The notes beneath the pieces were generated by a model, which saw nothing but the letters and a program-made list of their open reading frames with translations, made no database searches and was not told the origin of the DNA. Both the position numbers and the translations under genes were made by a program. DNA of 64,000 nucleotides from Exiguobacterium marinum DSM 16307 (lineage in GTDB: Bacteria > Bacillota > Bacilli > Exiguobacteriales > Exiguobacteriaceae): the NCBI RefSeq assembly GCF_000620845.1, contig NZ_KK211189.1:1069662-1133661 (forward strand). Reading direction: 5' to 3'. Shown here piece after piece: positions 1-8,393 of this stretch (positions within the stretch are counted from its first letter, which is position 1; every line of letters starts with the position of its first letter).

Positions 1-346
1 ATCCTGCATCGGAGACGTCTAGTCCCGACAACAGTAAGGCGAACAGCATGAGGACGACGACCGACGGGGTCGTGAATCCGATGAACGAGGTGATTCCACC
101 TAAAATACCCCCACGGACGATCCCAATTCCAATTCCGACTTGTGAACTCGCCGGTCCCGGTAAAAATTGACACAAAGCGACGAGATCGGCATATGCTTTC
201 TCGTCCATCCATTTCCGTCTTCTTACGTACTCCTCATGGAAATAACCGAGGTGGGCGACCGGGCCACCGAACGAGGTCAGGCCGAGCCGAGTCGAAACGA
301 ATAAAATTTCTAGTAACGTTTTGAACGTCACACGTTGTGTCGTCAT
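1..346 (-). CDS. chrA: Chromate transporter ChrA, N-terminal part (runs off the window)
   Basis: Only the first ~115 residues are present; the rest lies beyond the left edge. The family is a CHR-type membrane transporter that expels chromate. Seen here are the conserved N-terminal motifs TSFGGPVAHLG and LCQFLPGPASSQVGI, with a hydrophobic stretch after them. The start is an ATG at 346, with AAGGAG seven bases upstream inside the last codons of the PadR gene, so the two are translated from one message. A PadR regulator before chrA is a recurring arrangement in Bacillales and suggests repression relieved by chromate (inference). Confidence 0.85.
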   Translation of the reverse strand, partial: MTTQRVTFKTLLEILFVSTRLGLTSFGGPVAHLGYFHEEYVRRRKWMDEKAYADLVALCQFLPGPASSQVGIGIGIVRGGILGGITSFIGFTTPSVVVLMLFALLLSGLDVSDAG

Positions 347-350
347 ATCT

Positions 351-659
351 TCACTCCTTGATTTCTTTGAATAACTTGTATGCTTTATGACGGGCTTCTT
401 GTAATACGGAGAGCCCTTTTTCTGTCGTCATGTAATTTTTGCGGACGTGTCCATCGACCGTCTCATTTTCACGAATCAAGAGTCCCTCTTTCTCCATCCC
501 GTGTAAAATCGGATAGAGCGTACCGGCACTAATCTCATATCCATGTTCGCGTAGTTCATCGACCATCCATGCCCCGTATACGGGATGTTCCGCGGCGTGG
601 TGCAAAATATGGATATGGATGAATCCGAGAAACAACTTCCGTAGGACGCGGTCTTCCAT
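351..659 (-). CDS. PadR-family transcriptional regulator upstream of chrA
   Basis: A 102-residue winged-helix repressor. The PadR signature is visible: a conserved YGAWMVDELREHGYEISAGTLYPIL segment split over the DNA-binding helices, then a short C-terminal helix (ARHKAYKLFKEIKE). The reading frame could begin with a TTG at 668, but that codon sits directly on the AAGGAG site; the ATG at 659, nine bases after it, is preferred. Its stop is four bases before chrA, so it is probably the chrA repressor. A perfect palindrome lies just upstream of the start and may be its own operator. Confidence 0.85.
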   Translation of the reverse strand: MEDRVLRKLFLGFIHIHILHHAAEHPVYGAWMVDELREHGYEISAGTLYPILHGMEKEGLLIRENETVDGHVRKNYMTTEKGLSVLQEARHKAYKLFKEIKE

Positions 660-676
660 ACGTATCAACTCCTTGT

Positions 677-691
677 TATCGAAATTCGATA
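677..691. promoter_or_regulatory. Candidate PadR operator TATCG-N5-CGATA
   Basis: TATCGAAATTCGATA is a perfect 15-base palindrome lying 18 bases before the PadR start codon. On the minus strand a TTGATA hexamer lies upstream at a distance that would put the palindrome over the -10 region. The same TATCG-N5-CGATA pattern precedes the second PadR gene near 57.8 kb, which strengthens the operator reading. Binding is inferred. Confidence 0.55.
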
Positions 692-861
692 TCGGTTTTC
701 GAAATCAGTTTATCAAACGTGTTAGAGAGAGGCAAGGGAACGACGTGCAGTTTACAAAAAATTAAAAATGGATAGTTGGGAATGACTTCGTGAAAAATAG
801 GGAAAGTATCACAAATGAGATAAACTAAGGGAGAGATTTTAATTGCTGAGGAGGAAGTGAC

Positions 862-3546
862 GTGACAAAACCTATTCATTCTTCATACGATACATTGTTG
901 CGCCATATGCCCCAAGGCTATGTCGAGTTTAAAGTGATTTACGACAATGCTTCGGAGCCGACTGACTATGAGTTCTTTGAAGTGAATCCTGCCTTTGAAA
1001 AGATTATGAAAGCAAAACGGAAACACTTTATCGGGAAAAAAGTGTCTAGCGCCCTAAAAGACTTTGAATATAGCGAGCGTGAATGGATGATTCAAGTGGC
1101 ACGTGTCGTTAGCGAAGGTGGAACGGTGACGTTTGAGCATTTCTCCCGACGAAATAAATCATGGTTCGAAATGTCCGTATTTAGTGAACGTGAAGGCTTT
1201 GTGTCCGTCATGTTTCATGATATCACGCCTCACGTCCAGGAAAACAATGCGCTCAAGCAACTTGTGAACGTGTCCCATCGGTTCGTCTCGACTGGTAGTG
1301 ATTTATTGATGAATCAACAATTTCTCGATCAGATTCGCGATTTCACAGGTGCGAAAGCGGTCGCGCTCAATTTGATTGAGAAAGATGGAGTGTCGTACAC
1401 AACGGTCGCCTTATCGGGTATGGATGAAATGTTAGAGAGAAGTCTCGATGTACTCGGTTTCCACCCGGTCGGGAAGAAGTGGCCGATGACCGAGAAACGG
1501 CGAGAACTGTTCAATCGTCCAAATCCGCTTGTATTCGATGGAATCGATCCGTTGATTGACGGCGCGCTTCCAAAACGCCTCGTCAAAAACTTACTTCGGA
1601 TTTTCTCGCTCGGAGAGGTCGTTCTATTCAAAATTGAAAAAGATGGAGTTCTATACGGTGACTTGACGATTGTGATGCAAGAAGGAAAAGTGGCGAACCG
1701 CCTAGGACTTGTCGAATTGTATCTCGTCCATGTCCTAGAACAGTTAGTAAAAGCGGATCATCAAGTGGGTGAGACGAAAAAGTCGATGTTCGATGGGTTC
1801 GCCACTCTCGACTTGGAATGCATCATGGCATTCAATACGCGGCAAGCACTCCATTTAAATGACACATGGGAGCGAGTTTTAGGATATTCGCTTGATGAGT
1901 TGGAGAACATCGAATTTCTTAGTCTGATTCATCCGGACGATGACGTCATCACGGATGCTGCGTTTGCAGAACTGGAGGAACGGGGAGAGTTGTTCCGTTT
2001 TGTCAATCGCTTCCGGACGATTGATGACACGTATCGTTCCATTGAGTGGCACTGCAAACTTCAAGGGAATTATATTTATGCGGTCGCTAAAGATGTGACG
2101 GATCGGGTTCAGTTAGAAGAAAAATTAGCCGAACGAGATCGTCTGTTGACGAAGCTATCCAATCAAGTCCCGGGTGCCATCTATCAGTTCGAGTTGTTGC
2201 CTGATGGTAGTTTCAACTTCCCGTTTTTCAGCAAAGGATTTGAAGATATGATAGGGATTTCGGCAGAGGCGGTACGGGCAGATGCGAGTCTAGTGTTTCG
2301 ACGGATGCATCCGGATGATTATCCGAATGTCATGCAATCAATCGATGAATCTTACCGTAATTTGACAATTTGGGATGCGGAGTTTCGTGTGTTGACCGAG
2401 GACGGTCGGTCGATTTGGATTTTAGGGTCATCCCGGCCGGAGAAAATTGCAGACGGGCATGTGTTGTGGCACGGCTATATCGGGGATGTCACGGAGAAGA
2501 AAACATACGAGAAAGAGATTGAATACCTCAGTTATCACGATCAGTTGACGGGTATCAAAAACCGACGTTACTTTGAAGAGGCGTTGGAGCGTTATGATGA
2601 TGAGCAGTACTATCCACTCTCCCTCATCGTCATCGATATTAACGGGTTGAAGCTCACGAATGATGCGTTTGGGCACTTAGTCGGCGACCAGTTACTTGTC
2701 GAAGCAGCGAACATTTTACGTAATGAACTGCGATCAAAAGATGAAGTGGCACGTGTAGGTGGTGACGAGTTTGTCGTCATCTCTCCAAACACGACGCTCG
2801 ATGAGGCGAAACAACTGTCGGACCGCCTCGGTCGTCTCTTCCACGACAAGACGGTGGAAGGGTTACCAATCTCAGCCTCGTTCGGTGAAGCGGTCAAGCA
2901 CGACTCCAATATCGATTTGTCGGAAGTGTTTAATTTAGCGGAAGATCGGATGTACCACCATAAGGTTTCTGAAAAGCAGAGTCGACGCCACCATTCCATT
3001 CAGATTATCATGCGAACACTATACGAGAAGATTCCACGTGAGGAGGCACATTCTCAACGTGTCGCCAATTTAGCGGGACAACTCGCCGAGGCGATGGGGT
3101 TCACGAGTGCCGAGGTGAATGAGATTCGAACGGCCGCCATTTTGCATGACATCGGGAAAGTGGCGATCAGCAACGATATTTTGGACAAATCAGGTGCGTT
3201 GACCGAATCTGAGTGGCATGAAATCAAACGTCACCCCGAGATTAGTTACAACATTTTAAGTACAGTACCTGAATACATTGCCTTGTCTGAAATCGTTTTG
3301 GCGCACCATGAACGATGGGACGGGAAGGGGTACCCGAAAGGATTGAGTGAATATGAAATCCCGCTCGCTTCCCGCATCATCTCCATCGCTGATACATTCG
3401 ATGTGATGGTGACAGGCCGACCTTATCGGCAAGCGAAGACGATTGATGAGGCGCTCGCTGTCATCCTTGAAGAGGCGGGCAAGCAGTTTGACCCTTCACT
3501 CGTCGATGTCTTCTTTGAAAAAGTCGTTCCGACGCTCCAACAATAA
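862..3546 (+). CDS. PAS-PAS-PAS-GGDEF-HD-GYP cyclic-di-GMP signalling protein
   Basis: An 894-residue cytoplasmic protein able in principle to both make and break c-di-GMP. Order: PAS (~10-125), an unassigned possibly GAF-like sensor (~130-295), PAS (~310-420), PAS (~430-548), GGDEF (~555-700), HD-GYP (~710-890). The cyclase motif is intact (GGDEF at 633-637), and RSKD five residues before it fits the RxxD inhibitory site. The phosphodiesterase has HD at 762-763 in LHDIGK and GYP at 823-825 in HHERWDGKGYP. No membrane segment or signal peptide is visible. The start is GTG, with GAGGAGG seven bases upstream. Both halves look catalytically competent; which dominates cannot be told from sequence. 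Confidence 0.92.
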   Translation: MTKPIHSSYDTLLRHMPQGYVEFKVIYDNASEPTDYEFFEVNPAFEKIMKAKRKHFIGKKVSSALKDFEYSEREWMIQVARVVSEGGTVTFEHFSRRNKSWFEMSVFSEREGFVSVMFHDITPHVQENNALKQLVNVSHRFVSTGSDLLMNQQFLDQIRDFTGAKAVALNLIEKDGVSYTTVALSGMDEMLERSLDVLGFHPVGKKWPMTEKRRELFNRPNPLVFDGIDPLIDGALPKRLVKNLLRIFSLGEVVLFKIEKDGVLYGDLTIVMQEGKVANRLGLVELYLVHVLEQLVKADHQVGETKKSMFDGFATLDLECIMAFNTRQALHLNDTWERVLGYSLDELENIEFLSLIHPDDDVITDAAFAELEERGELFRFVNRFRTIDDTYRSIEWHCKLQGNYIYAVAKDVTDRVQLEEKLAERDRLLTKLSNQVPGAIYQFELLPDGSFNFPFFSKGFEDMIGISAEAVRADASLVFRRMHPDDYPNVMQSIDESYRNLTIWDAEFRVLTEDGRSIWILGSSRPEKIADGHVLWHGYIGDVTEKKTYEKEIEYLSYHDQLTGIKNRRYFEEALERYDDEQYYPLSLIVIDINGLKLTNDAFGHLVGDQLLVEAANILRNELRSKDEVARVGGDEFVVISPNTTLDEAKQLSDRLGRLFHDKTVEGLPISASFGEAVKHDSNIDLSEVFNLAEDRMYHHKVSEKQSRRHHSIQIIMRTLYEKIPREEAHSQRVANLAGQLAEAMGFTSAEVNEIRTAAILHDIGKVAISNDILDKSGALTESEWHEIKRHPEISYNILSTVPEYIALSEIVLAHHERWDGKGYPKGLSEYEIPLASRIISIADTFDVMVTGRPYRQAKTIDEALAVILEEAGKQFDPSLVDVFFEKVVPTLQQ

Positions 3547-3550
3547 AGCA

Positions 3551-3590
3551 AAGCGAGGTCTCCAAATGAATAGGAGACCTCGCTTTTTTA
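3551..3590. terminator. Bidirectional intrinsic terminator
   Basis: A 12-13 base-pair stem (GCGAGGTCTCC against GGAGACCTCGC) with a 9-base loop and a T run lies between the convergent c-di-GMP gene and the ABC permease gene. Confidence 0.85.
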
Positions 3591-4688
3591 GATGGTGAGT
3601 GGTCGTTTTTTCAACACAAGGATGGTGAACAGGAAAACAAGTCCGGTCATACCAATCATGACGAGGATGGAGAGGAAGGGGAACTGCCCCTCGTACATCG
3701 TGATGACGCCGTTGTTCAACCAATACGTCGGTAAGAAACGACCGACCAGCTTCAATGAATCCGGTAGCCACAAAAGGCTAATAAATGCCCCGCCGGTGAT
3801 GGCGGATGCCATCGTGACGGAGATTTGAAAGATATTCGCCTTCTCCCGATTCGTCGCAAATACAGCGATGAGACCACCGAACGCCAGACAGACGAGCAGA
3901 TAGGATGCGAACAATGCGAATATGGTCGGGAGATGCGTCCATACGTCCTGGCCATATAGGGCGAGACTCACACCAATCAACAGCATCACATAGACGAAGC
4001 CGACGAGATAAAAGGCGAGGAGAAGGGATGCGAAATAGCCCCGAGGTGTCACAGGTGTAGCGAACAAACGCGCATAAATCTTCTCGTCCCGGTCGTCTGC
4101 GACAAACATCGGGATGAATTGGAGAAATGTTGACATCATGATGAATGACAACAGACCGAAAAAGGCTTGGGTACGGGCGGTCGTGGCGACACTGTCTTGG
4201 AATGGTTCATTCGAGAGTGTGTAGCCGTTCATCGTTTCTTGTGACGCAAGTTGTTCGAACGTGGTTTCATCATACCTACTCGCTTCAAGCAGTTGACGTT
4301 CGCGCGACAAGTGACCGTTGAGCGCCTGGTCAATCAAAGATGCGTCACTCCCGGCAATCGCGGAGAAGGAAAGTCGGGGCATATCGCCAGCGAAGGCACG
4401 TTCTGTAAAGTTCTCAGGGATGAGGAGGACGATGTCTTCTCCTTCTAACAGAACGTCCTCTTCATTCGTTTCAAGCAAGGTGACCCGACCGAACCGTTCG
4501 GCTTCCTCGATCAGACGCTCGGCAAGGATTCCGCCGTCTTGGTCGACGACACCGATGGATGCGTTCAGGCTTGACGTTCCCCCGACAAAGGACAAGATGA
4601 GTGCGAAACCGAACATTGACACGAATGTGAATACCCATAGTCCTTTCTTCCTTAGCATTCGTTTGGCCACGTGTCTAATGAGCACCAT
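3588..4688 (-). CDS. ABC-2 type transporter permease (second permease of the unit)
   Basis: A 366-residue membrane protein with ABC-2 permease layout: one N-terminal transmembrane helix (~16-36), a large external domain (~40-175), and a block of five or six helices (~180-365). It overlaps the end of the upstream permease gene by 14 bases, so translation is coupled. With that permease and the ATPase upstream it forms a three-gene exporter resembling LnrLMN (YfiLMN) of Bacillus subtilis, which exports linearmycin-type polyenes. The likeness rests on gene order and size; the substrate is not known. Confidence 0.85.
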   Translation of the reverse strand: MVLIRHVAKRMLRKKGLWVFTFVSMFGFALILSFVGGTSSLNASIGVVDQDGGILAERLIEEAERFGRVTLLETNEEDVLLEGEDIVLLIPENFTERAFAGDMPRLSFSAIAGSDASLIDQALNGHLSRERQLLEASRYDETTFEQLASQETMNGYTLSNEPFQDSVATTARTQAFFGLLSFIMMSTFLQFIPMFVADDRDEKIYARLFATPVTPRGYFASLLLAFYLVGFVYVMLLIGVSLALYGQDVWTHLPTIFALFASYLLVCLAFGGLIAVFATNREKANIFQISVTMASAITGGAFISLLWLPDSLKLVGRFLPTYWLNNGVITMYEGQFPFLSILVMIGMTGLVFLFTILVLKKRPLTI

Positions 4689-5808
4689 GACGTTTCACCC
4701 CTTTCGAGAGAATATAGCTGACCGCAATCAAGACGAGTAAATGAATTCCGAGCAGTCCGAGGCTCTGCCAGTACATACTCATGTCACCTTCGCGAAGTAG
4801 TACGGACAGCATCCCGTCCCGCATAAAGATCGGCATGAACACATAAGCGGCCCACGGTGCATAGTTCAGCGTCACCTGATCAAAGCCGGGGACGTAGCCG
4901 CCTGATAAGATCATGATGATGGCGACGAAGCCGTTGACGATCGCATCTTTCGTCGTCGTGCTCAACTTCGGAAGGTTGACGATGACAAATCCAACGGTGA
5001 CCCCGTATGCGGTCAACGCAAACCAGGAGAGGATCAAATATCCGAATTGAACGTTTTCTAAATCAAAGGTCCGATAGACGAAATGGCTGAACCAAAACAG
5101 GAGGATGAGTTGTAGCAAAATGATGACATAGCGGCTGAACGTCCGCGCGAGCCGATATTGAACTGTGCGGACAGGTGCCGCCTGAATGCGTAAATAACTT
5201 CCGGTGTTTGGCTGTTCTTCTCGTGCCATCGCCGTGATATAGAACGATCCGAATAGAGCCGTCATGATGGAGATGGTGACGGTGAAATATTCAAGCGAGG
5301 TCGGGGTGCGTCCAGCTAAGTCGACACTCTCCGTATCAAGCCACGTTTCATTCTCGTACGGAGCCGATACACCTGCTTCTGCAAGCGTGATCTGTTGATT
5401 GGCAATCGCCGTATATTGCCCGAGGATGGCATCTAAGACGTCGAACTCAACAGTCGTCGGTTCTTCATAAAAGAGCGTGATGTCCCTCCCGTCGAGCTGT
5501 AAGATGACATCTGCATCCCCGTCGTTCACGCCACGTTCGGCAGACTTGATGTCTTCGTATGGGACGAGACGGATGAACGCCTGAATGTCCTCTTCGTTTA
5601 AAAAGTTCTCGAGCGGCTCGCGGTACTGATCGGTCGACGATTCGACGTAGGCGACATTCGTGACCGGCAATTTGAACGTGTCACTGAAGACGGCCGAGAG
5701 CATCGTCCCGAGGCCGAAGATGAGAATGAGTGGGAAGATGAGCATCCAAAAGATCGTGGTGCGGTCCCTTAGTCGCTGTTTCACATCGTATTTGATGAAA
5801 GTCCACAT
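4675..5808 (-). CDS. ABC-2 type transporter permease (first permease of the unit)
   Basis: A 377-residue membrane protein, with an N-terminal helix (~18-40), an external region (~45-175) and a C-terminal bundle of about six helices. ATG at 5808 follows GGAGGG by six bases, and the ATPase stop is 11 bases upstream, so the genes form one transcript. It and the following permease share the same fold but differ in sequence, which suggests a heterodimeric channel (inference). Confidence 0.87.
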   Translation of the reverse strand: MWTFIKYDVKQRLRDRTTIFWMLIFPLILIFGLGTMLSAVFSDTFKLPVTNVAYVESSTDQYREPLENFLNEEDIQAFIRLVPYEDIKSAERGVNDGDADVILQLDGRDITLFYEEPTTVEFDVLDAILGQYTAIANQQITLAEAGVSAPYENETWLDTESVDLAGRTPTSLEYFTVTISIMTALFGSFYITAMAREEQPNTGSYLRIQAAPVRTVQYRLARTFSRYVIILLQLILLFWFSHFVYRTFDLENVQFGYLILSWFALTAYGVTVGFVIVNLPKLSTTTKDAIVNGFVAIIMILSGGYVPGFDQVTLNYAPWAAYVFMPIFMRDGMLSVLLREGDMSMYWQSLGLLGIHLLVLIAVSYILSKGVKRHGAH

Positions 5809-5819
5809 GAGAAGCCCTC

Positions 5820-6752
5820 CTATTCTCGAAGCGTCTTCCCGGTCAATGCCAAAAAGACGGTATTGAGGGAAGGACGGTCGACCGTGATGGACGTGAAGTG
5901 TACATGTTCATGATGTAGCGTCTCAAGGAGCGGTGCGAGCGGGGTATCTTTATCTAATGAAACTTCGATGTACGGTTCTGTATACTCCACTTTTTGAACA
6001 TGTTCGAGTGCGTCAAGTCGCTCGAGCAAGTGTGGAGTGAGCGCATCGACTTTGATTCGGGCCGTTTCGAGTGTCATCACACGGTCTTTCAACTCGTCTT
6101 GCGTCCCTTCGGCAATGATTTTCCCTTCATCGACTATGGCGATTCGGTCGCAAAGGAGCTCGACCTCTTCCATATAGTGTGAGGTGTAGATGATGGTGGC
6201 CCCGCGACGATTCAGTTCACGGATATTCTCTAAAATCGTGTTACGCGACTGCGGGTCGATGGCGACGGTCGGTTCATCCATGAAGATGAGCTCAGGTTCA
6301 TGAACGATTCCACAGGCGATATTGAGGCGGCGGAGTAGACCACCGGATAATTCAGGCGGACGTTTCTTTTGGTGAGCATCGAGTTCGACGAAGGCAATGG
6401 CGGACTCGGTCTTTTGTTTTGCTTCTTTTGGACTGAATCCATACAGTTCGGCGAAGAATTGGATGTTTTCATAGACAGTCAGCTGATCATAGACAGAGAC
6501 GTGTTGTGGCACAATGCCGACACGGCGTTTAATGGCCAGTTCGTCTTTTGGCATCGATTGTCCGAATATATGAATCGACCCGGAATCTGCCTCGTACAGA
6601 TTTAACATGACAGAGATGGCGGTCGTCTTACCGGCACCGTTCGGACCGAGCAGGCCGAATAGTTCACCTTCTTCGACTTGAAGACTGAGGTCATTTAATG
6701 CTGTCGTGTCCCCGAATTGTTTTGTGACATGGTCGAGCGAGATGATTGGCAT
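5820..6752 (-). CDS. ABC transporter ATP-binding protein, LnrL/DrrA-like
   Basis: A 310-residue ATPase that would power the two downstream permeases. Walker A GPNGAGKTT (~35-43), signature LSGGLLRRLN, and Walker B LIFMDEPT followed by VAIDPQSR are present. The signature has L where most ABC proteins have Q, as is common in the DrrA/CcmA export branch. After the ATPase core there is a C-terminal domain of ~80 residues typical of drug-export ATPases. It is first in its operon, and its promoter holds a Fur-like box. Confidence 0.9.
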   Translation of the reverse strand: MPIISLDHVTKQFGDTTALNDLSLQVEEGELFGLLGPNGAGKTTAISVMLNLYEADSGSIHIFGQSMPKDELAIKRRVGIVPQHVSVYDQLTVYENIQFFAELYGFSPKEAKQKTESAIAFVELDAHQKKRPPELSGGLLRRLNIACGIVHEPELIFMDEPTVAIDPQSRNTILENIRELNRRGATIIYTSHYMEEVELLCDRIAIVDEGKIIAEGTQDELKDRVMTLETARIKVDALTPHLLERLDALEHVQKVEYTEPYIEVSLDKDTPLAPLLETLHHEHVHFTSITVDRPSLNTVFLALTGKTLRE

Positions 6753-6770
6753 GTGTGTACTCCTCTCTTA

Positions 6771-6799
6771 TATAAAATAATTCTCATTATGCTACTCAA
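6771..6799 (-). promoter_or_regulatory. Promoter of the ABC-2 exporter operon
   Basis: On the minus strand TTGAGT (6799-6794) and TTTATA (6776-6771) are 17 bases apart, followed closely by GAGAGGAG and the ATPase start. The leader would be short, about 20 bases. Confidence 0.55.
6774..6790 (-). promoter_or_regulatory. Fur-like box in the exporter promoter
   Basis: On the minus strand the 17-mer ATAATGAGAATTATTTT matches the classic Fur box core ATAATGATAATCATTAT at 14 of 17 positions. It fills the space between the -35 and -10 elements, the usual place for a repressor. Regulation by iron is inferred. Confidence 0.5.
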
Positions 6800-6899
6800 T
6801 GGTTTTCGTTGATTGTCATGAATTTACCTGTCCGGATTCATCGAAATATGTAATAATCTAAGTATTCAGATAATTATTGTGTTGAAATGAGGGATTGGG

Positions 6900-7295
6900 A
6901 TGAAAGGATGGCAATTCAATAAACAAGAGGGGGCATTGTTCCCAGACGAAGTTGTGCTTTCCGCGTTTTGTACAGTCGAACCGAAACGTATGGATTCGAC
7001 GTTACCGTTTTACTATGACGAGTCGATTTTTCGATTCACGAATAAAGAAGAGACGTTCTACTTTAAAATATCCCCGAGCTATCACGAGTTTGAGATCAGT
7101 GTCAAGAATCAGGATGGGGAATTAGTCTATTATCAACTGCTTCGAACGGTAAGCAAAGTCGAGATTTTAGAAGACCGGCGGGACCATGCGGAGTTGTTGA
7201 TCGTACTCGCGGAAGATCGGAAGCGGACCGTGACGTCAATCGAGTTGACCGTCCGACCGCGTTTTCGTGTGCTTGTGAAGGAGCATGAGGTGTGA
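6900..7295 (+). CDS. Hypothetical protein, 131 residues
   Basis: I do not recognise this family. It is a soluble protein with alternating charged and hydrophobic residues, probably beta-rich; it has no signal peptide, membrane helix or cysteine cluster (one Cys). The ATG follows a weak purine stretch (GAGGGA). The upstream region is shared with the divergent ABC exporter, and a hairpin terminator follows directly, so it is a single-gene unit. Codon use resembles its neighbours, and the orderly promoter-to-terminator layout argues that it is real. Confidence 0.6.
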   Translation: MKGWQFNKQEGALFPDEVVLSAFCTVEPKRMDSTLPFYYDESIFRFTNKEETFYFKISPSYHEFEISVKNQDGELVYYQLLRTVSKVEILEDRRDHAELLIVLAEDRKRTVTSIELTVRPRFRVLVKEHEV

Positions 7296-7310
7296 GAATC
7301 GTATCGTTCG

Positions 7311-7335
7311 GAGCGGATGAGAATCCGCTCTTTTT
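7311..7335 (+). terminator. Intrinsic terminator after the 131-residue hypothetical gene
   Basis: GAGCGGAT and ATCCGCTC form an 8-base-pair stem with a GAGA loop, followed by five T residues. Confidence 0.85.
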
Positions 7336-7343
7336 GTTTGGCT

Positions 7344-7371
7344 AAAAAAAGACAGCCACGAGGTGACTGTC
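7344..7371 (-). terminator. Intrinsic terminator of the CAP-domain gene
   Basis: Read on the minus strand, GACAGTCAC pairs with GTGGCTGTC (one G-U) around a three-base loop and is followed by a run of seven T. Confidence 0.85.
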
Positions 7372-7381
7372 CCTTCATCGG

Positions 7382-8281
7382 TTATTTCGTCAAAAAGATT
7401 TGGACATGGATGGTCGACCCTTGGGCATCGGTCGCTTTGCCGATTCCTAGATGGGTGTAATTCGCCTTCAAGATGTTCGCGCGATGTCCGCTACTGTTCA
7501 TCCAAGCATCGACCGCACGGGCCGGATCGCTTGACCCTTTATAGATGTTCTCGCCCCAGCCACGGTACGAGACGCCGTAAGCGTCTAACGTATCGCCTGG
7601 TGTGCCGTTCTCGTTGAGCGTGTGTGAGAATTGATCGGTACGTGCCATCTCCTCTGCCCGGACTTGGGCGACACGATTCGCCTTGCTCGAAGCAGCGAGA
7701 AGAGAGAGGCCGGCAGCCTTCCGCTCTTTATTCGTCTCGGTCAATATGTTGACGGGCGATGTGAAACGGACGTGTTTGGCGAGGATATACCCCGTGTACG
7801 TTCCGTAACGTACCTTATACCATCGTGTCGTACCGGTATAACGGTAAGAGACGGTCTCGAGTTCGGTGCCTTGACGAACGAATTTGACGTTCGAGGATGT
7901 CGTCAACGGACGTGACTTTAAGTAGACGCTCGATGGTTTGACATACGTCGGTTTCGTGAACTTCACCTCGGCAGTGGACAACCGGACATACTTTGCCGGC
8001 AAATAGGCGTAGCCGCTGCCCCATTGAATCTTATACCAACGTACGCCGTCCAATTGAAACGAAGTACGGACACGCATCGATCCGTCCCGTGGGATGAGTG
8101 CAAGACGCTTCGCGCTCAATGAAGGGGATTGTCGGACATTGAGTTGACTGATTTTTGTCACGTAACCCGTCGTGTTGATCGACGTCTCGTAATAAGCGTG
8201 CACCCGATTCGTACCGAGCGGTGATCCGATGATACCGAGGGTCAGAATCATCGTGAGTAGTAGAGGTATGTGTTTTTTCAA
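7382..8281 (-). CDS. Secreted SH3b-SH3b-CAP domain protein
   Basis: A 299-residue exported protein. A lysine-start signal peptide (MKKHIPLLLTMILTLG) ends near the AHA-like VHAYY site at ~30. Two bacterial SH3 domains follow (~40-103 and ~110-175; each with an LNVR/VYLKSRP start and a YLPAKYVR/YILAKHVR end), then a CAP/SCP domain (~178-299) with N..R..AGL, HTLNENGTPGD and SSGHRANIL motifs, like YkwD. The SH3 domains probably bind the wall; the activity of bacterial CAP domains is unsettled. The start is TTG at 8281, eight bases after AAGGAG. Confidence 0.88.
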   Translation of the reverse strand: MKKHIPLLLTMILTLGIIGSPLGTNRVHAYYETSINTTGYVTKISQLNVRQSPSLSAKRLALIPRDGSMRVRTSFQLDGVRWYKIQWGSGYAYLPAKYVRLSTAEVKFTKPTYVKPSSVYLKSRPLTTSSNVKFVRQGTELETVSYRYTGTTRWYKVRYGTYTGYILAKHVRFTSPVNILTETNKERKAAGLSLLAASSKANRVAQVRAEEMARTDQFSHTLNENGTPGDTLDAYGVSYRGWGENIYKGSSDPARAVDAWMNSSGHRANILKANYTHLGIGKATDAQGSTIHVQIFLTK

Positions 8282-8355
8282 CTGATCGACTCCTTTTGTG
8301 GGACTCCTTATATTCTATATTGTATGGCTGATTTTTAGTTTTACCATTTCATTAC

Positions 8356-8387
8356 AAAAAGGACGGACTCTTCGTGAGCCCATCCTT
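8356..8387 (-). terminator. Intrinsic terminator of the C39-like peptidase gene
   Basis: On the minus strand a 12-base-pair stem with two G-U pairs (AAGGATGGGCTC with GAGTCCGTCCTT) and a 5-base loop is followed by a T run. Confidence 0.75.
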
Positions 8388-8393
8388 TCGTGA

